DNA of 64,000 bases from Dokdonella fugitiva. Lineage in GTDB: Bacteria; Pseudomonadota; Gammaproteobacteria; Xanthomonadales; Rhodanobacteraceae. Position 1 is the first letter of the stretch, and the number at the start of each line of letters is the position of its first letter. Below are positions 10,257-18,450 of the stretch, one piece after another. The stretch is taken from the NCBI RefSeq assembly GCF_014138265.1, contig NZ_JACGXL010000001.1:1270171-1334170 (forward strand), given 5' to 3'. The notes beneath the pieces were generated by a model, which did no database searches, was not told the DNA's origin, and saw nothing but the letters and a program-made list of their open reading frames with translations. Position numbers and translations under genes: made by a program.

Positions 10257-11573
10257 ATGAAGCCGATCGCCGTAACCCTCCTCGCCGCACTCGCTCCGTC
10301 GCTCGCATTCGCCGAAACCGCCGCCGATGCTGGCCGGACGACCGCGCTGCATTGCGCGCACTTCGTCGACACGGCCGCGGGCAAGCTGCTCGGTGCCACC
10401 ACGATCGTCATCGACGGCAAGCGCATCCGCAGCGTGCAGACCGGGCGCGTCGACGTGCCGGGCGCGGGCTCGATCGACATCGGCGACGCGACCTGCCTGC
10501 CCGGCCTCATCGACAGCCACACGCACCTGACCGGCGAAACGAGTCCGACCGGCTACACCGACCAGTTCCGCTGGAACGTCGCCGATTACGCGATCCGCTC
10601 GACCGTGTACGCGCGCCGCACGCTCGAAGCGGGCTTCACCACCGTGCGCAACCTCGGCGACAACGACGGCGAGTCGGTCGCGCTGCGCAACGCGATCAAC
10701 GCCGGTATCGTGCCCGGCCCGCGCATCTTCACTGCTGGAGTCGCGATCGGCTCGACCGGTGGCCACGCCGACGGCAGCGACGGCTACCGCAAGGACCTCG
10801 CCGGCGACCCGGGTCCGAAGGAAGGCATCATCAACGGCGTCGACGACGCGTGGAAGGCGGTGCGCCAGCATTACAAGGACGGCGACGACCTCATCAAGAT
10901 CATGCCGTCCGGCGGCGTCCTCGACGAGAGCAGCAGCGTCGACAACGCGCAGATGACCCTCGACGAAGTGAAGGCGGTCGTCGCCGCCGCGCACGACTAC
11001 GGCTTCACCGTCGCCGCGCACGCGCACGGCGCCGAAGGCATCCGCCGCGCGGTCGTCGGCGGCGTCGACTCGATCGAACACGGCACCTTCATGGACGACG
11101 CCGACATGAAGCTCATGAAGGAACACGGCACCTGGTACGTGCCGACGATCATCGCGGGCAAGTACGTCGAGGAGAAGGCGAACGTGCCGGGCTACTACCC
11201 GCCGCAGGTTGCGGCGAAGGCGAAGCAGGTCGGACCGATCATCCAGCAGACCGCGGCGCGCGCGTACAAGGCCGGCGTGAAGATCGCGTTCGGCACCGAC
11301 GCGTCGGTCTATCCGCACGGGCAGAACGCGAAGGAATTCCAGTACATGGTCGAGGCGGGCATCCCGCCGATGGTCGCGCTGCAGGCGGCGACGACGCACG
11401 CGGCGGAACTGCTGCACAAGTCGAAGGATCTCGGCAGCGTCGAGGCGGGCAAGTTCGCCGACGTGATCGCGGTCGACGGCAATCCGCTCGAGGACATCAC
11501 GCGCATGCAGAAGGTCGCCTTCGTGATGAAGGAAGGCGTCGTCTACAAGCAGGATGGCAAGCCCGCGCCCTGA
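10257..11573 (+). CDS. Exported metal-dependent amidohydrolase (imidazolonepropionase/prolidase-like)
   Basis: A 438-residue amidohydrolase-superfamily enzyme with a signal peptide (1-19, ending AFA). The first metal site is SHTH (His88 and His90). Further ligands are the KIMPSGG lysine region, VAAHAHG, SIEHG and FGTDASVYPHG, in the usual TIM-barrel order, and the C-terminal GSVEAGKFADVIAVDGNPLEDI closes the small beta-sandwich. Members of this secreted group hydrolyse Xaa-Pro/Xaa-Arg dipeptides or cyclic amides; the substrate is not predictable here. It is a single gene divergent from leuS. The ATG follows GCGGAGCC at a good distance. Confidence 0.9.
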   Translation: MKPIAVTLLAALAPSLAFAETAADAGRTTALHCAHFVDTAAGKLLGATTIVIDGKRIRSVQTGRVDVPGAGSIDIGDATCLPGLIDSHTHLTGETSPTGYTDQFRWNVADYAIRSTVYARRTLEAGFTTVRNLGDNDGESVALRNAINAGIVPGPRIFTAGVAIGSTGGHADGSDGYRKDLAGDPGPKEGIINGVDDAWKAVRQHYKDGDDLIKIMPSGGVLDESSSVDNAQMTLDEVKAVVAAAHDYGFTVAAHAHGAEGIRRAVVGGVDSIEHGTFMDDADMKLMKEHGTWYVPTIIAGKYVEEKANVPGYYPPQVAAKAKQVGPIIQQTAARAYKAGVKIAFGTDASVYPHGQNAKEFQYMVEAGIPPMVALQAATTHAAELLHKSKDLGSVEAGKFADVIAVDGNPLEDITRMQKVAFVMKEGVVYKQDGKPAP

Positions 11574-11711
11574 CGAGACCACGGAACGACGGTGGGAGCG
11601 GTGGAGGCCGCGATACGCCCGGCGCATGTCGAAGCTCTTCGCTCCGTGTGGACGAAGAGCATCGCTGGTCCCGCCGCTGCTACGAGGCTGGCGCAAATCC
11701 CGCCATCCCGC

Positions 11712-11933
11712 CTAGGGCTCGACGTTCCACTGGAACACGTCCTCGATGCGCGCGCCAAGCGCGTGCGCGATGCGGAACGCGAGCTCGAGCGACGGCGCGT
11801 AGCGGCCGGCTTCGAGCGCGATCACTGTCTGCCGCGTGACGCCGCACGCGTCGGCGAGCGCCTGCTGGGTCATCTCGCCGCGCTCGAAGCGCAGGCGGCG
11901 GATCGTGTTGCCGACCGGCGTGCCGTTGCCCAT
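11712..11933 (-). CDS. Small XRE-family transcriptional regulator
   Basis: A 73-residue protein made almost entirely of a Cro/C1-type helix-turn-helix: [22 protein letters not shown], then [13 protein letters not shown] as recognition helix, then [22 protein letters not shown]. It lies 5 bp after the stop of a four-helix-type membrane protein and is probably co-expressed with it. This arrangement (small membrane protein plus short XRE regulator) is common and often autoregulated. Two palindromes lie in the promoter region upstream of the pair. The ATG at 11933 was chosen because it lies just after the upstream stop; a longer in-frame reading would overlap the membrane gene. Confidence 0.88.
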   Translation of the reverse strand: MGNGTPVGNTIRRLRFERGEMTQQALADACGVTRQTVIALEAGRYAPSLELAFRIAHALGARIEDVFQWNVEP

Positions 11934-11938
11934 CGCGG

Positions 11939-12568
11939 TCAGCGCCGGTCGCGCCAGTAACCGAAGCCGATCACGAGGTACTCGAACGCGCACGAGACGA
12001 CCAGCGCGACGATGAGCAGGTGGCCGATCAACGGCGGTACGGCCCAGTCGAGACGCTCCGTCGGCGAGAACGACAGCAGCACCGCGTAGCCGACGAGGAT
12101 GACGACGAGCGCGAGGCGGGCCGCACCGGCGCCGCGCGCTTCGATCTCGCGGTCGCGCTCGTCCTGCCGCACGCCGCGGCGCCAGCGCGCATCGAGCACG
12201 CGCGCGAGGATCATCCAGGCGACGAGCAGCATGACGACGTTGCGGCCGACGCGGTTCGCGTCGGGGTTGTGCCACAACGGCGGCCCCTGGAACACCGGCG
12301 CGTGCACGAGCGAGTACGCCGCGATCACGAGGGTGAACGCGAGGCCGAGCCAAGCGCGCCATTCGCCCGGCGACATCGTTTCGCCGAGTCCGCCGTCCGG
12401 GATGCGCGAGATCGCATACAGCGAGCCCCAGCCGACCGCCATCAGCAGGAACACGCCGGCGTTGCCGGCGTCGATGCCGAGCACGCGATCGGGTCCCGCG
12501 AGCAGCAGCCAGGTCGCCACCGCCGCCACGACGGCGAGGCCTGCGAATCCCGCGCGATGGCGTGGCAT
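11939..12568 (-). CDS. Integral membrane protein of unknown function, paired with XRE regulator
   Basis: A 209-residue protein with about six hydrophobic segments: [86 protein letters not shown] and [24 protein letters not shown] charged cytoplasmic loop ([19 protein letters not shown]) lies between the fourth and fifth. No enzyme motif is visible. It precedes the XRE gene in a two-gene unit and is divergent from the thioredoxin gene. I cannot assign a function. Confidence 0.8.
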   Translation of the reverse strand: MPRHRAGFAGLAVVAAVATWLLLAGPDRVLGIDAGNAGVFLLMAVGWGSLYAISRIPDGGLGETMSPGEWRAWLGLAFTLVIAAYSLVHAPVFQGPPLWHNPDANRVGRNVVMLLVAWMILARVLDARWRRGVRQDERDREIEARGAGAARLALVVILVGYAVLLSFSPTERLDWAVPPLIGHLLIVALVVSCAFEYLVIGFGYWRDRR

Positions 12569-12589
12569 GCGTCATCTCCAGCAGACATG

Positions 12590-12642
12590 ATGTAACTCAT
12601 ACATTACATTCACACGTCTTGATGTCAAGTATTTTTGACATC
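12590..12642 (-). promoter_or_regulatory. Two palindromic operator candidates in the membrane protein/XRE promoter region
   Basis: An AT-rich island between divergent genes. 12621-12642 is a perfect inverted repeat GATGTCAA-N6-TTGACATC. Its left arm, read on the minus strand, supplies a perfect -35 hexamer TTGACA (12628 to 12623). 12590-12609 is a second inverted repeat, ATGTAA-N8-TTACAT, lying where the -10 region would fall. A repressor dimer bound to either would block the minus-strand promoter, which suits autoregulation by the XRE protein. Confidence 0.6.
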
Positions 12643-12701
12643 ATCTTGCGAACGACGCCGGCTGGCACAATCTGCGGCCGACCCGATCGAGGAGCCGCCG
12701 A

Positions 12702-13568
12702 ATGTCCGCCACCCCACCTTCTTCCTACGTGTTCGACGCGACCGAAGCGAACTTCCAGAACGAAGTGCTCGATGCGTCGTTCGACCAGCCGATCCTGGTC
12801 GACCTGTGGGCGACGTGGTGCGGCCCGTGCAAGGTACTCGGCCCGCTGCTCGAAAAGGTCGTCGGCGAATTCAACGGCGCCGTGCGCCTCGCCAAGATCG
12901 ACTGCGACAAGGAGCAGGCGCTCGCGGCGTCGTTCGGCGTGCGCAGCATCCCGACCGTCGTGCTGATCCGCGAAGGCCAGCTCGTCGACGCATTCACCGG
13001 CGCGTTGCCCGAAGGCGCGATCCGTGAATTCCTCGCGCGCCACGTGCAGCCGAACGAAGCCGCGACCGAAGCGGCCGCGGAGCCCGCGCGCGACGAGACG
13101 CCGGAACAGGCGATCGCACGCATCCAGCAGGCGATCGCGGCCGAGCCCGACAAGGCGGAACTCAAGCTCGACCTCGCCGTCGCGCAGATGCAGGCCGGCA
13201 ACGCCGCCGCGGCGGAAGCCGAGCTCGACACCTTGCCGGCCAACCTCGCCAACGACGATCGTGCCAAGCGCCTGCGCGGCCAGCTCGACTTCGCGCGTTC
13301 ACTCGAGGGCGCGCCGGGCGCGGCCGAGCTGCGCGCGCGCATCGAGCGCGATCCGAACGACTACACGGCACGCGACCTGCTCGGCGTGCGCCTGCTCATC
13401 GACGGCGAAGCCGCCGCCGGACTCGACCAGTTCCTCGCGATCCTCCGCGCCGACCGCAGCTGGAACGACGGCCAGGCGAAGAAGCGCCTGATCGCCGCGT
13501 TCAGCGTGCTCGACGACGCCGACCTCGTCGGCGACTACCGTCGGCGCATGTCCTCGCTGCTGTTCTGA
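12702..13568 (+). CDS. cnoX: Thioredoxin-like co-chaperone with TPR domain (CnoX/YbbN type)
   Basis: A 288-residue fusion. Residues 1-110 form a thioredoxin fold with the active-site motif WCGPCK (Cys40 and Cys43), a cis-Pro loop SIPTVVLIREG and the DLWATW strand. Residues about 125-288 are TPR-like helices (AIARIQQAIAAEPDKAELKLDLAVAQMQAGN). This is the CnoX architecture, which protects proteins from oxidation and hands them to chaperonin. Unlike the E. coli protein, which lacks the CxxC pair, this one keeps a full CGPC, so it may be redox-active. It is transcribed away from the membrane protein/XRE pair. Confidence 0.9.
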   Translation: MSATPPSSYVFDATEANFQNEVLDASFDQPILVDLWATWCGPCKVLGPLLEKVVGEFNGAVRLAKIDCDKEQALAASFGVRSIPTVVLIREGQLVDAFTGALPEGAIREFLARHVQPNEAATEAAAEPARDETPEQAIARIQQAIAAEPDKAELKLDLAVAQMQAGNAAAAEAELDTLPANLANDDRAKRLRGQLDFARSLEGAPGAAELRARIERDPNDYTARDLLGVRLLIDGEAAAGLDQFLAILRADRSWNDGQAKKRLIAAFSVLDDADLVGDYRRRMSSLLF

Positions 13569-13594
13569 TCCGCGCAACCGCGGCACCCGACGTA

Positions 13595-13612
13595 GGTGCG
13601 CCCTGGCGCACC
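13595..13612. terminator. Hairpin between convergent cnoX and MFS genes
   Basis: A perfect inverted repeat GGTGCGCC-CT-GGCGCACC, 26 bp after the cnoX stop, with no T-run. It has the look of a common intergenic hairpin and could end transcripts from both sides. Confidence 0.5.
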
Positions 13613-13679
13613 GCCACCCGGAAGGGGTGCGGCAAAGCTCACCCTGCGCACGCACGCGACGCGGAATGCGCCGGCGCGC

Positions 13680-14945
13680 TCAGGCCGCCCCACGCGCGCG
13701 TGGCCGCAGCGCGAACTGCAGCAAGCCGATCGCGACGAACAACGCCGCGGCGCTCGCCGCGAGCGACCAGTGGATGCCCACGCGCGCGCCGGCGAGCCCG
13801 ACGGTGACGCCGCTGAACGTGCGCATGCCGAGCCCGAACATGGTGAATACGCCGATCGCGCGACCGCGCATCTCCGGCGGCGCGTCGAGCTGCACGAGCG
13901 TCTGCGCCATCGCGTTGAATGACAGCTCGACGAAACCCGCGACGAACAGCAGCGGAATCGCCAGCGCGTAACTGCGCGTGAGCGCGAAGCAGCCGAGCGC
14001 GACGCACCAGACCATCGCGAGCACGCAGGCCGTGCGCGGACGCGCCTGCAGCAGCCCGCGGCTCTCGAGCACGATGCCTGCGGTCAGCGCACCGGCGGCA
14101 TCGGCGCCGAGCAGCATGCTGTAGAAGAAGTCCGCCTTCGCCTGGCCGAGGTCGTGCGCGAAGCCCGGCATCTGCGCCTGGTAGGCGTTGCCGACGAACA
14201 GCGAAGCGAGGCCAGCCAGCAGGGTCATCGAGAGGATCACGCGATGGTGCGATATCTCGCGCAGAGCGCGCGCGATGTCGCCGAGCGTGCGCACCGCGCG
14301 CGTCGCGACCGCCGTGCCCGCGGCGCGGAACTTCGGCCCGTACGGCGCGACTGCCAGCCAGGCGATGAACGGCAGGTAGAGCATCGCGTTGACGAGGATG
14401 CCGCGATTCGGGCCGAGCCAGAGCAGCAGCGCGCCACCGATGCCGGGCCCCATGAGCATGCCGAGCTGGCGCGCGGTCGCGTTGAGGCGCACCGCGCTCT
14501 GCAGGTGTTCGCGACCGACGATGTCGTGCAGCAGCAACTGCGACGGCGGCCCCCACAGCACGCCGGCCATGCCGTGCACGACGAGCAGCGCGGCCGCGTG
14601 CCACACCTGCAGCGCGCCTGTCACGAACAGGATGCCCCAGGCGATCGACACGCTCGCGAACAGCGCCATGCCGAGCTGGATCATGCGGCGCGGATCGACG
14701 CGGTCGGCGAGCGCGCCCGAATACACCGACAGCAGCAGGAACGGCAGCCAGTGCGACACGACCGCGAAGCCGCCGAGCGCCGGCGAATCGAAGCGTTCGT
14801 GGATGACCCAGTAGCTGATCACGTGCTCGATGTTGTCGGCCATCATCGCGAGCGCCGACAACAGGAAATACGCGCGGAAACCGCGGTGCCGCAATGCGGC
14901 GAACGATACCGGCGCAGCCGGCGCGGGAGAGGAAGGAGCGTTCAT
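13680..14945 (-). CDS. Major facilitator superfamily exporter (EntS/MFS_3-like)
   Basis: A 421-residue transporter with about twelve membrane helices. The loop motif between helices 2 and 3 reads GALADRVDPRRMIQLG, the MFS signature (GxLaDrxxRR). Other segments include VVHGMAGVLWGPPSQLLLHDIVGREHLQSAVRLNATARQLG, typical of the TIGR00900/EntS-like group of exporters. The substrate is unknown. I chose the ATG at 14945 because AAGGAC lies 7 bp upstream and the extra 26 codons of the longer frame look unlike the family. The gene is isolated and divergent from the DUF4442 gene. Confidence 0.87.
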   Translation of the reverse strand: MNAPSSPAPAAPVSFAALRHRGFRAYFLLSALAMMADNIEHVISYWVIHERFDSPALGGFAVVSHWLPFLLLSVYSGALADRVDPRRMIQLGMALFASVSIAWGILFVTGALQVWHAAALLVVHGMAGVLWGPPSQLLLHDIVGREHLQSAVRLNATARQLGMLMGPGIGGALLLWLGPNRGILVNAMLYLPFIAWLAVAPYGPKFRAAGTAVATRAVRTLGDIARALREISHHRVILSMTLLAGLASLFVGNAYQAQMPGFAHDLGQAKADFFYSMLLGADAAGALTAGIVLESRGLLQARPRTACVLAMVWCVALGCFALTRSYALAIPLLFVAGFVELSFNAMAQTLVQLDAPPEMRGRAIGVFTMFGLGMRTFSGVTVGLAGARVGIHWSLAASAAALFVAIGLLQFALRPRARGAA

Positions 14946-15335
14946 GGATGTCCTTGTGGATTTTCCGGTCAAACGAAGGCGCCCGTGTCCGCCGCAGGCG
15001 GAGCACGATGAATCCGGCAACACCGGAGACGTTGGCGCGTTGATTGACGTGAACGCTTACGGCAGCCCTGGGGCGCAGGACGCGGCGCGGATACTACGAC
15101 GCGCGCGCTCGGGCGGCAAGGCGGAAGCAGAAGCGAAAGACCGACACGAAGAAGAGCAAAGGATTCAGAGATTTGAAACACGGAACACACGGAGAAAGCA
15201 AAGACAGGGAATGTCTCCTACGTTTGAAAGCCTTTCCTCCGTGTGCTCCCTGCTTGTTTTGCGATTCTGCTCTTCCTTCGTGTCCTTCGTGTCCTTCGTG
15301 TTTCAATCTTCGCTCTCGCCTGTCCGGACCCCTCC
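14946..15335. other. 390-bp gene-free gap with an inverted-repeat element
   Basis: Between the divergent MFS and DUF4442 genes. The first 170 bp show nothing I can name apart from the MFS ribosome-binding site. The remainder is filled by copy 1 of an intergenic repeat (15138-15318) that is noticeably richer in A/T than its surroundings. No convincing open reading frame is present. Confidence 0.7.
15138..15318. repeat. Intergenic inverted-repeat element, copy 1 (CACGGAG/CTCCGTG family)
   Basis: A long imperfect hairpin. The outer arms are ACACGAAGAAGAGCA (15144-15158) and its near-complement TGCTCTTCCTTCGTGT (15268-15283). The inner arms are ACACGGAG (15187-15194) and CTCCGTGT (15237-15244). 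The right end holds three perfect tandem copies of CCTTCGTGT (15275-15301). Base composition is lower in GC than the genes. A related copy lies at 27022-27190. Confidence 0.75.
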
Positions 15336-15800
15336 ATGAAACCAATGACGATGACGCCGTCGCGCCTTCGGCGCGTGATGAACATCTGGCCGCCGTTCCT
15401 GTTCGCCGGCATCCGCGTGCTCGACATCGGCGCGGACTGGCGCAGCGCGCGCGTCGCGCTGCGCCTGCGCTGGTACAACCGCAATTACGTCGGCACGCAG
15501 TTCGGCGGCAGCCTGTTCGCGATGACCGATCCGTTCTGGATGATCCTGGTGATGCGCGGACTCGGTCGCGACTACATCGTCTGGGACAAGGCCGGAGAGA
15601 TCGACTTCGTCGCGCCGGGCCGCGAGGCCGTGTACGCCACGTTCCACCTCGACGACGCCCTGCTCGACGAAATCCGCGCCGCGACCGCCGATGGCGGCAA
15701 GTACCTGCGCTGGTGCGAAACGGCGGTCTGCACGGCCGGCGGCGAGGTCGTCGCGCGCGTGCGTAAGCAGCTCTACGTCCGGCGCAAGCCCACGACCTGA
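15336..15800 (+). CDS. DUF4442 hotdog-fold protein (thioesterase-like)
   Basis: A 154-residue protein. It starts MKPMTMTPSRLRRVMNIWPPFLFAGIRV and contains WRSARVALRLRWYNRNYVGTQFGGSLFAMTDPFWMILVM, the DUF4442 core, whose hotdog fold is related to PaaI-type acyl-CoA thioesterases. The NRNYVGTQFGG segment corresponds to the substrate-binding helix region. The ATG at 15336 was chosen over an upstream in-frame start because the extra 31 residues are encoded by the repeat element. Its substrate is unknown. Confidence 0.85.
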   Translation: MKPMTMTPSRLRRVMNIWPPFLFAGIRVLDIGADWRSARVALRLRWYNRNYVGTQFGGSLFAMTDPFWMILVMRGLGRDYIVWDKAGEIDFVAPGREAVYATFHLDDALLDEIRAATADGGKYLRWCETAVCTAGGEVVARVRKQLYVRRKPTT

Positions 15801-15816
15801 TGCCAGGCTCGCGTTT

Positions 15817-15832
15817 CGTGAACCACGTCACA
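15817..15832 (+). promoter_or_regulatory. CRP/Clp-like site, distal
   Basis: CGTGA-ACCACG-TCACA, one mismatch from the TGTGA-N6-TCACA consensus of CRP and the Xanthomonadales homologue Clp. It is centred about 300 bp upstream of the beta-helix gene. Confidence 0.45.
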
Positions 15833-16001
15833 TTGGGAACGTGATTCGCGCCCGATACCGCCTGCCGACCCGTCGGCGGCAAGCCGCACGCCTTCGCCCT
15901 AGTATCTTCCTCCAGCGTGCCAATGCACGCACCCGCTCGGCACGAAACGTGCCAAGCTGCGAGAGGCCGGCCTGCGCGCGCAGGTTCTCATCCGGCGACG
16001 C

Positions 16002-16038
16002 TGTGAACTTCATCACAAATCGTGAGAAGCGCTACACT
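16002..16038 (+). promoter_or_regulatory. Perfect CRP/Clp-type operator with promoter of the beta-helix gene
   Basis: 16002-16017 reads TGTGA-ACTTCA-TCACA, an exact match to the CRP half-site consensus with 6-bp spacing. A -10-like TACACT follows at 16033-16038, so the operator would sit about 35-40 bp before the transcription start, as in class II activation. No good -35 hexamer is present, which fits an activator-dependent promoter. Confidence 0.55.
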
Positions 16039-16126
16039 TTTTGTGCGCGGCCGGCATACCGGGGGATGCCCGCGCAGCCCTAGCGGAGGGCAGAACAAGG
16101 TCGTTCACCAGCAGGGAGACTCTTCC

Positions 16127-17737
16127 ATGAAACGCTTCAGACAGCGCGCGGCCGATGCGCCGCGCCTCAATGCACTCGCGAGTTGCCTCGCGACCGCGCT
16201 CGCCTTGGGAACGAGTGCGCTCGTTCCCGCCCACGCCCATGCCAACGTGCCACCGCCGCTGCCGGCGTCCGGGGCACACACCACCGCCGCTGCTCCGACC
16301 TTGTCGCTTGCCGAACGCGACATGGTGATGAACACCGTCAACGGGGCGATCCGAACACCGCCGGCGGTGCCGGCGACGAGCATTCCGGTCACCAACTGCA
16401 ATGATTCGGGTGCGGGCAGTCTGCGCGATGCGGTGAATGCGGCGGTCGACGGCGACACCATCGACATGACCGCGCTCGCCTGCAGCACGATCACGCTGAC
16501 CAGCGGCGCGATCAGCGTCGGCGTGAACAACCTGACCGTGCAGGGCCCGGGCATCCTCTCGCTCGAAGTCAGCGGCAACGACATGTACCGCGTGTTCTGG
16601 CATCTCGGCACCGGAACGTTGACCGTCAACGACATGATCGTGTCGCACGGCAAGAAGTACCTCAACGACGGTGACATCGGCAACGCGGGCGGTGCATGCC
16701 TCTTTTCGGCGGGCTCGATCGCGATGAACCACGCATGGGCGAAGTACTGCGACACGGGCTCGAACGACGTCGACAGCCCGGTCCGCGGCGGCGCCGTCTA
16801 CGCGACCGGAGGGATCACGATGGGCTACAGCCTCGTCACCGCGAGCACGGCGCATTCGTCGGCGTTCGAGGCGCGCGGCGGCGGCGCGTATACCCCCGGC
16901 CAGTTCTTCATGTTGAGGAGCACCGTGTCGGGCAACAGCGTGTCCGGCTCGGTAGGCAGCGGCGGCGGCGTGCAGGTCGGCTCGGTGCGCGCACCGGGAA
17001 CCAACGGCGGGTCGGCCGGCATCAAGTACAGCAGCATCACGGGCAACAACGCGTCCACCTGGGGCGGCGGCACCTATCTCACGGGCAATGCGGCCGTCGG
17101 ACGTTCGACGATCTCGGGCAACCAGAGCTGTCGCGCGGCCGGCGTGTATTTCGTCGGCAGCGGCACGGTCACGCAACCCGCGTCCCTGTACAGCAGCACG
17201 GTGTCGAGCAATACCGCGTTGTGCACGACGGGTGCCGGCGGCGTGCAGCTGTGGAACCGCGACTCGAGTTTCAAGGACGCGACGATCGCGTTCAACAGGA
17301 CTCAGAGCGGCGGGTCGACCAAGTACGGCGTCGGCGTGCGCATCCCCAACGCGAACACGATCGACCTGCAGAACACGATCATCGCGAGCAACTTCGTCGA
17401 CTTCGGCGGAGGTCCGCTGGCGGACGACATCGGCGGCGGTGGAACCATCACGGGTGCGGCCAACCTCGTGTACTTCCCGTCGTCGATGGTGACTCCGGGC
17501 GGCACGATCCTGCTCACGGATCCGATGCTGAGGGCACTCGCGAGCAACGGCGGCCCGACCGCGACGAACATGCCGAACTACGGCAGCGCGGTCATCGACG
17601 TCGGCAACAACGCGTCGGGCGTCACCGTGGACCAACGAGGAAGTGGACATCCACGCATCCTCGGGCCCGCGGCGGACATCGGGGCGGTCGAGTTCGACCT
17701 GCCCGACTCGATCTTCGCGAACGGCTTCGAGCTCTGA
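16127..17737 (+). CDS. Secreted right-handed parallel beta-helix protein with IFANGFE tail
   Basis: A 536-residue exported protein. Its N-terminus (about 1-39) is a long signal sequence ending AHAHA. The sequence PVTNCNDSGAGSLRDAVNAAVDGDTIDM is the opening motif of choice-of-anchor/polymorphic beta-helix proteins (C-x-D-x-x-x-GSLRDAV). Then come repeating coils with GNN, SSTVSGN, SSITGNNAS and STISGNQS patterns, each a rung of a parallel beta-helix. The end reads DIGAVEFDLPDSIFANGFEL; DIGAxE is the usual cap and the last residues are the shared GF(E/D) tail. Probably surface-exposed or released; possibly carbohydrate-binding. Upstream lies a perfect CRP/Clp-like site. Confidence 0.87.
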   Translation: MKRFRQRAADAPRLNALASCLATALALGTSALVPAHAHANVPPPLPASGAHTTAAAPTLSLAERDMVMNTVNGAIRTPPAVPATSIPVTNCNDSGAGSLRDAVNAAVDGDTIDMTALACSTITLTSGAISVGVNNLTVQGPGILSLEVSGNDMYRVFWHLGTGTLTVNDMIVSHGKKYLNDGDIGNAGGACLFSAGSIAMNHAWAKYCDTGSNDVDSPVRGGAVYATGGITMGYSLVTASTAHSSAFEARGGGAYTPGQFFMLRSTVSGNSVSGSVGSGGGVQVGSVRAPGTNGGSAGIKYSSITGNNASTWGGGTYLTGNAAVGRSTISGNQSCRAAGVYFVGSGTVTQPASLYSSTVSSNTALCTTGAGGVQLWNRDSSFKDATIAFNRTQSGGSTKYGVGVRIPNANTIDLQNTIIASNFVDFGGGPLADDIGGGGTITGAANLVYFPSSMVTPGGTILLTDPMLRALASNGGPTATNMPNYGSAVIDVGNNASGVTVDQRGSGHPRILGPAADIGAVEFDLPDSIFANGFEL

Positions 17738-17749
17738 CGCCACGACCGA

Positions 17750-17777
17750 CAGCCGCCCCGCTCCCGCGGGGCGGCTG
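17750..17777 (+). terminator. GC-rich hairpin after the beta-helix gene
   Basis: A perfect 12-bp inverted repeat CAGCCGCCCCGC / GCGGGGCGGCTG with a 4-base loop, 12 bp after the stop. No T-run follows. Confidence 0.6.
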
Positions 17778-17815
17778 CAATCGGCGCCTCGCTGCGCCAT
17801 CATCCGGACACTCCA

Positions 17816-18391
17816 GTGCAGGACGCCACCGACGTGAGCACGACCACCGAAGCTTTCGTGGACACTCCCGAAACCGCGGCCGACGACGATCGCGGCTTCA
17901 CCTTCGTCGTCGGCTGGCCCGAGGTAGGCGCGGACGACGCAGCCGCGATCAAGGCGTTCTGGCGCGCCGAAGGCGCGCTCAATGACGAGGCGGCGATGGA
18001 CCAGCGTGTGAAGCAGGTCGTCATGCACGCGCGCACGCACGACGGCGAAGTGGCCGGCGTCTGCACCGCGATGCCGATGACTCCGCCGCGCCTCGGCCAG
18101 CCGATGTACTACTGGCGCACGTTCGTCGGCACGCGCTGGCGCGCGAGCCCGCTCGTGATGTCGCTGCTCAAGCGTTCGTGCGTGCTGCTCGAGGAACATG
18201 CTCGCGCGCACGACTACCCGTGCATCGGCGTCCTGCTCGAACTCGAGAACGACCGCTTCCGCGAACGCGGGCGCATGGCGACCTGGTTCAATCCGCGCTT
18301 CGTCTACATCGGGCGCAGCGACCGCGGCCTCGACCTGCGCGCGCTGTACTTCAAGGGCGCGCGGCTGAAGGAACCGGTCATGCCGGCGTGA
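17816..18391 (+). CDS. Conserved hypothetical protein, possible GNAT-like acyltransferase
   Basis: A 191-residue protein. The start is GTG at 17816 (a GTG at 17834 is an alternative). The central part (VKQVVMHARTHDGEVAGVCTAMPMTPPRLGQPMYYWRTFVGTRWRASPLVMSLLKRSCVLLEEHAR) has the feel of a GNAT acetyltransferase: two central strands, then a basic loop and a helix. The classical Q/R-x-x-G-x-G/A acetyl-CoA loop is not clear. The C-terminal part (RFRERGRMATWFNPRFVYIGRS) is distinctive. It lies 60 bp upstream of the TIGR03032 gene on the same strand. I would not assign an activity. Confidence 0.7.
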   Translation: MQDATDVSTTTEAFVDTPETAADDDRGFTFVVGWPEVGADDAAAIKAFWRAEGALNDEAAMDQRVKQVVMHARTHDGEVAGVCTAMPMTPPRLGQPMYYWRTFVGTRWRASPLVMSLLKRSCVLLEEHARAHDYPCIGVLLELENDRFRERGRMATWFNPRFVYIGRSDRGLDLRALYFKGARLKEPVMPA

Positions 18392-18450
18392 TCGCACGCG
18401 GAGCACGCGCTCCGTGTGGCACGATGGAACCCCGCATCCGCCGAACCGCC

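Larger units (their letters stand above)
15801..16126. other. 326-bp regulatory gap upstream of the beta-helix protein
   Basis: No plausible gene. It contains two CRP/Clp-like operators (15817-15832 and 16002-16017), a -10-like TAGTAT within CCTAGTATC near 15900, and a TACACT box (16033-16038). The ribosome-binding site GGGAG precedes the ATG at 16127. Confidence 0.6.
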
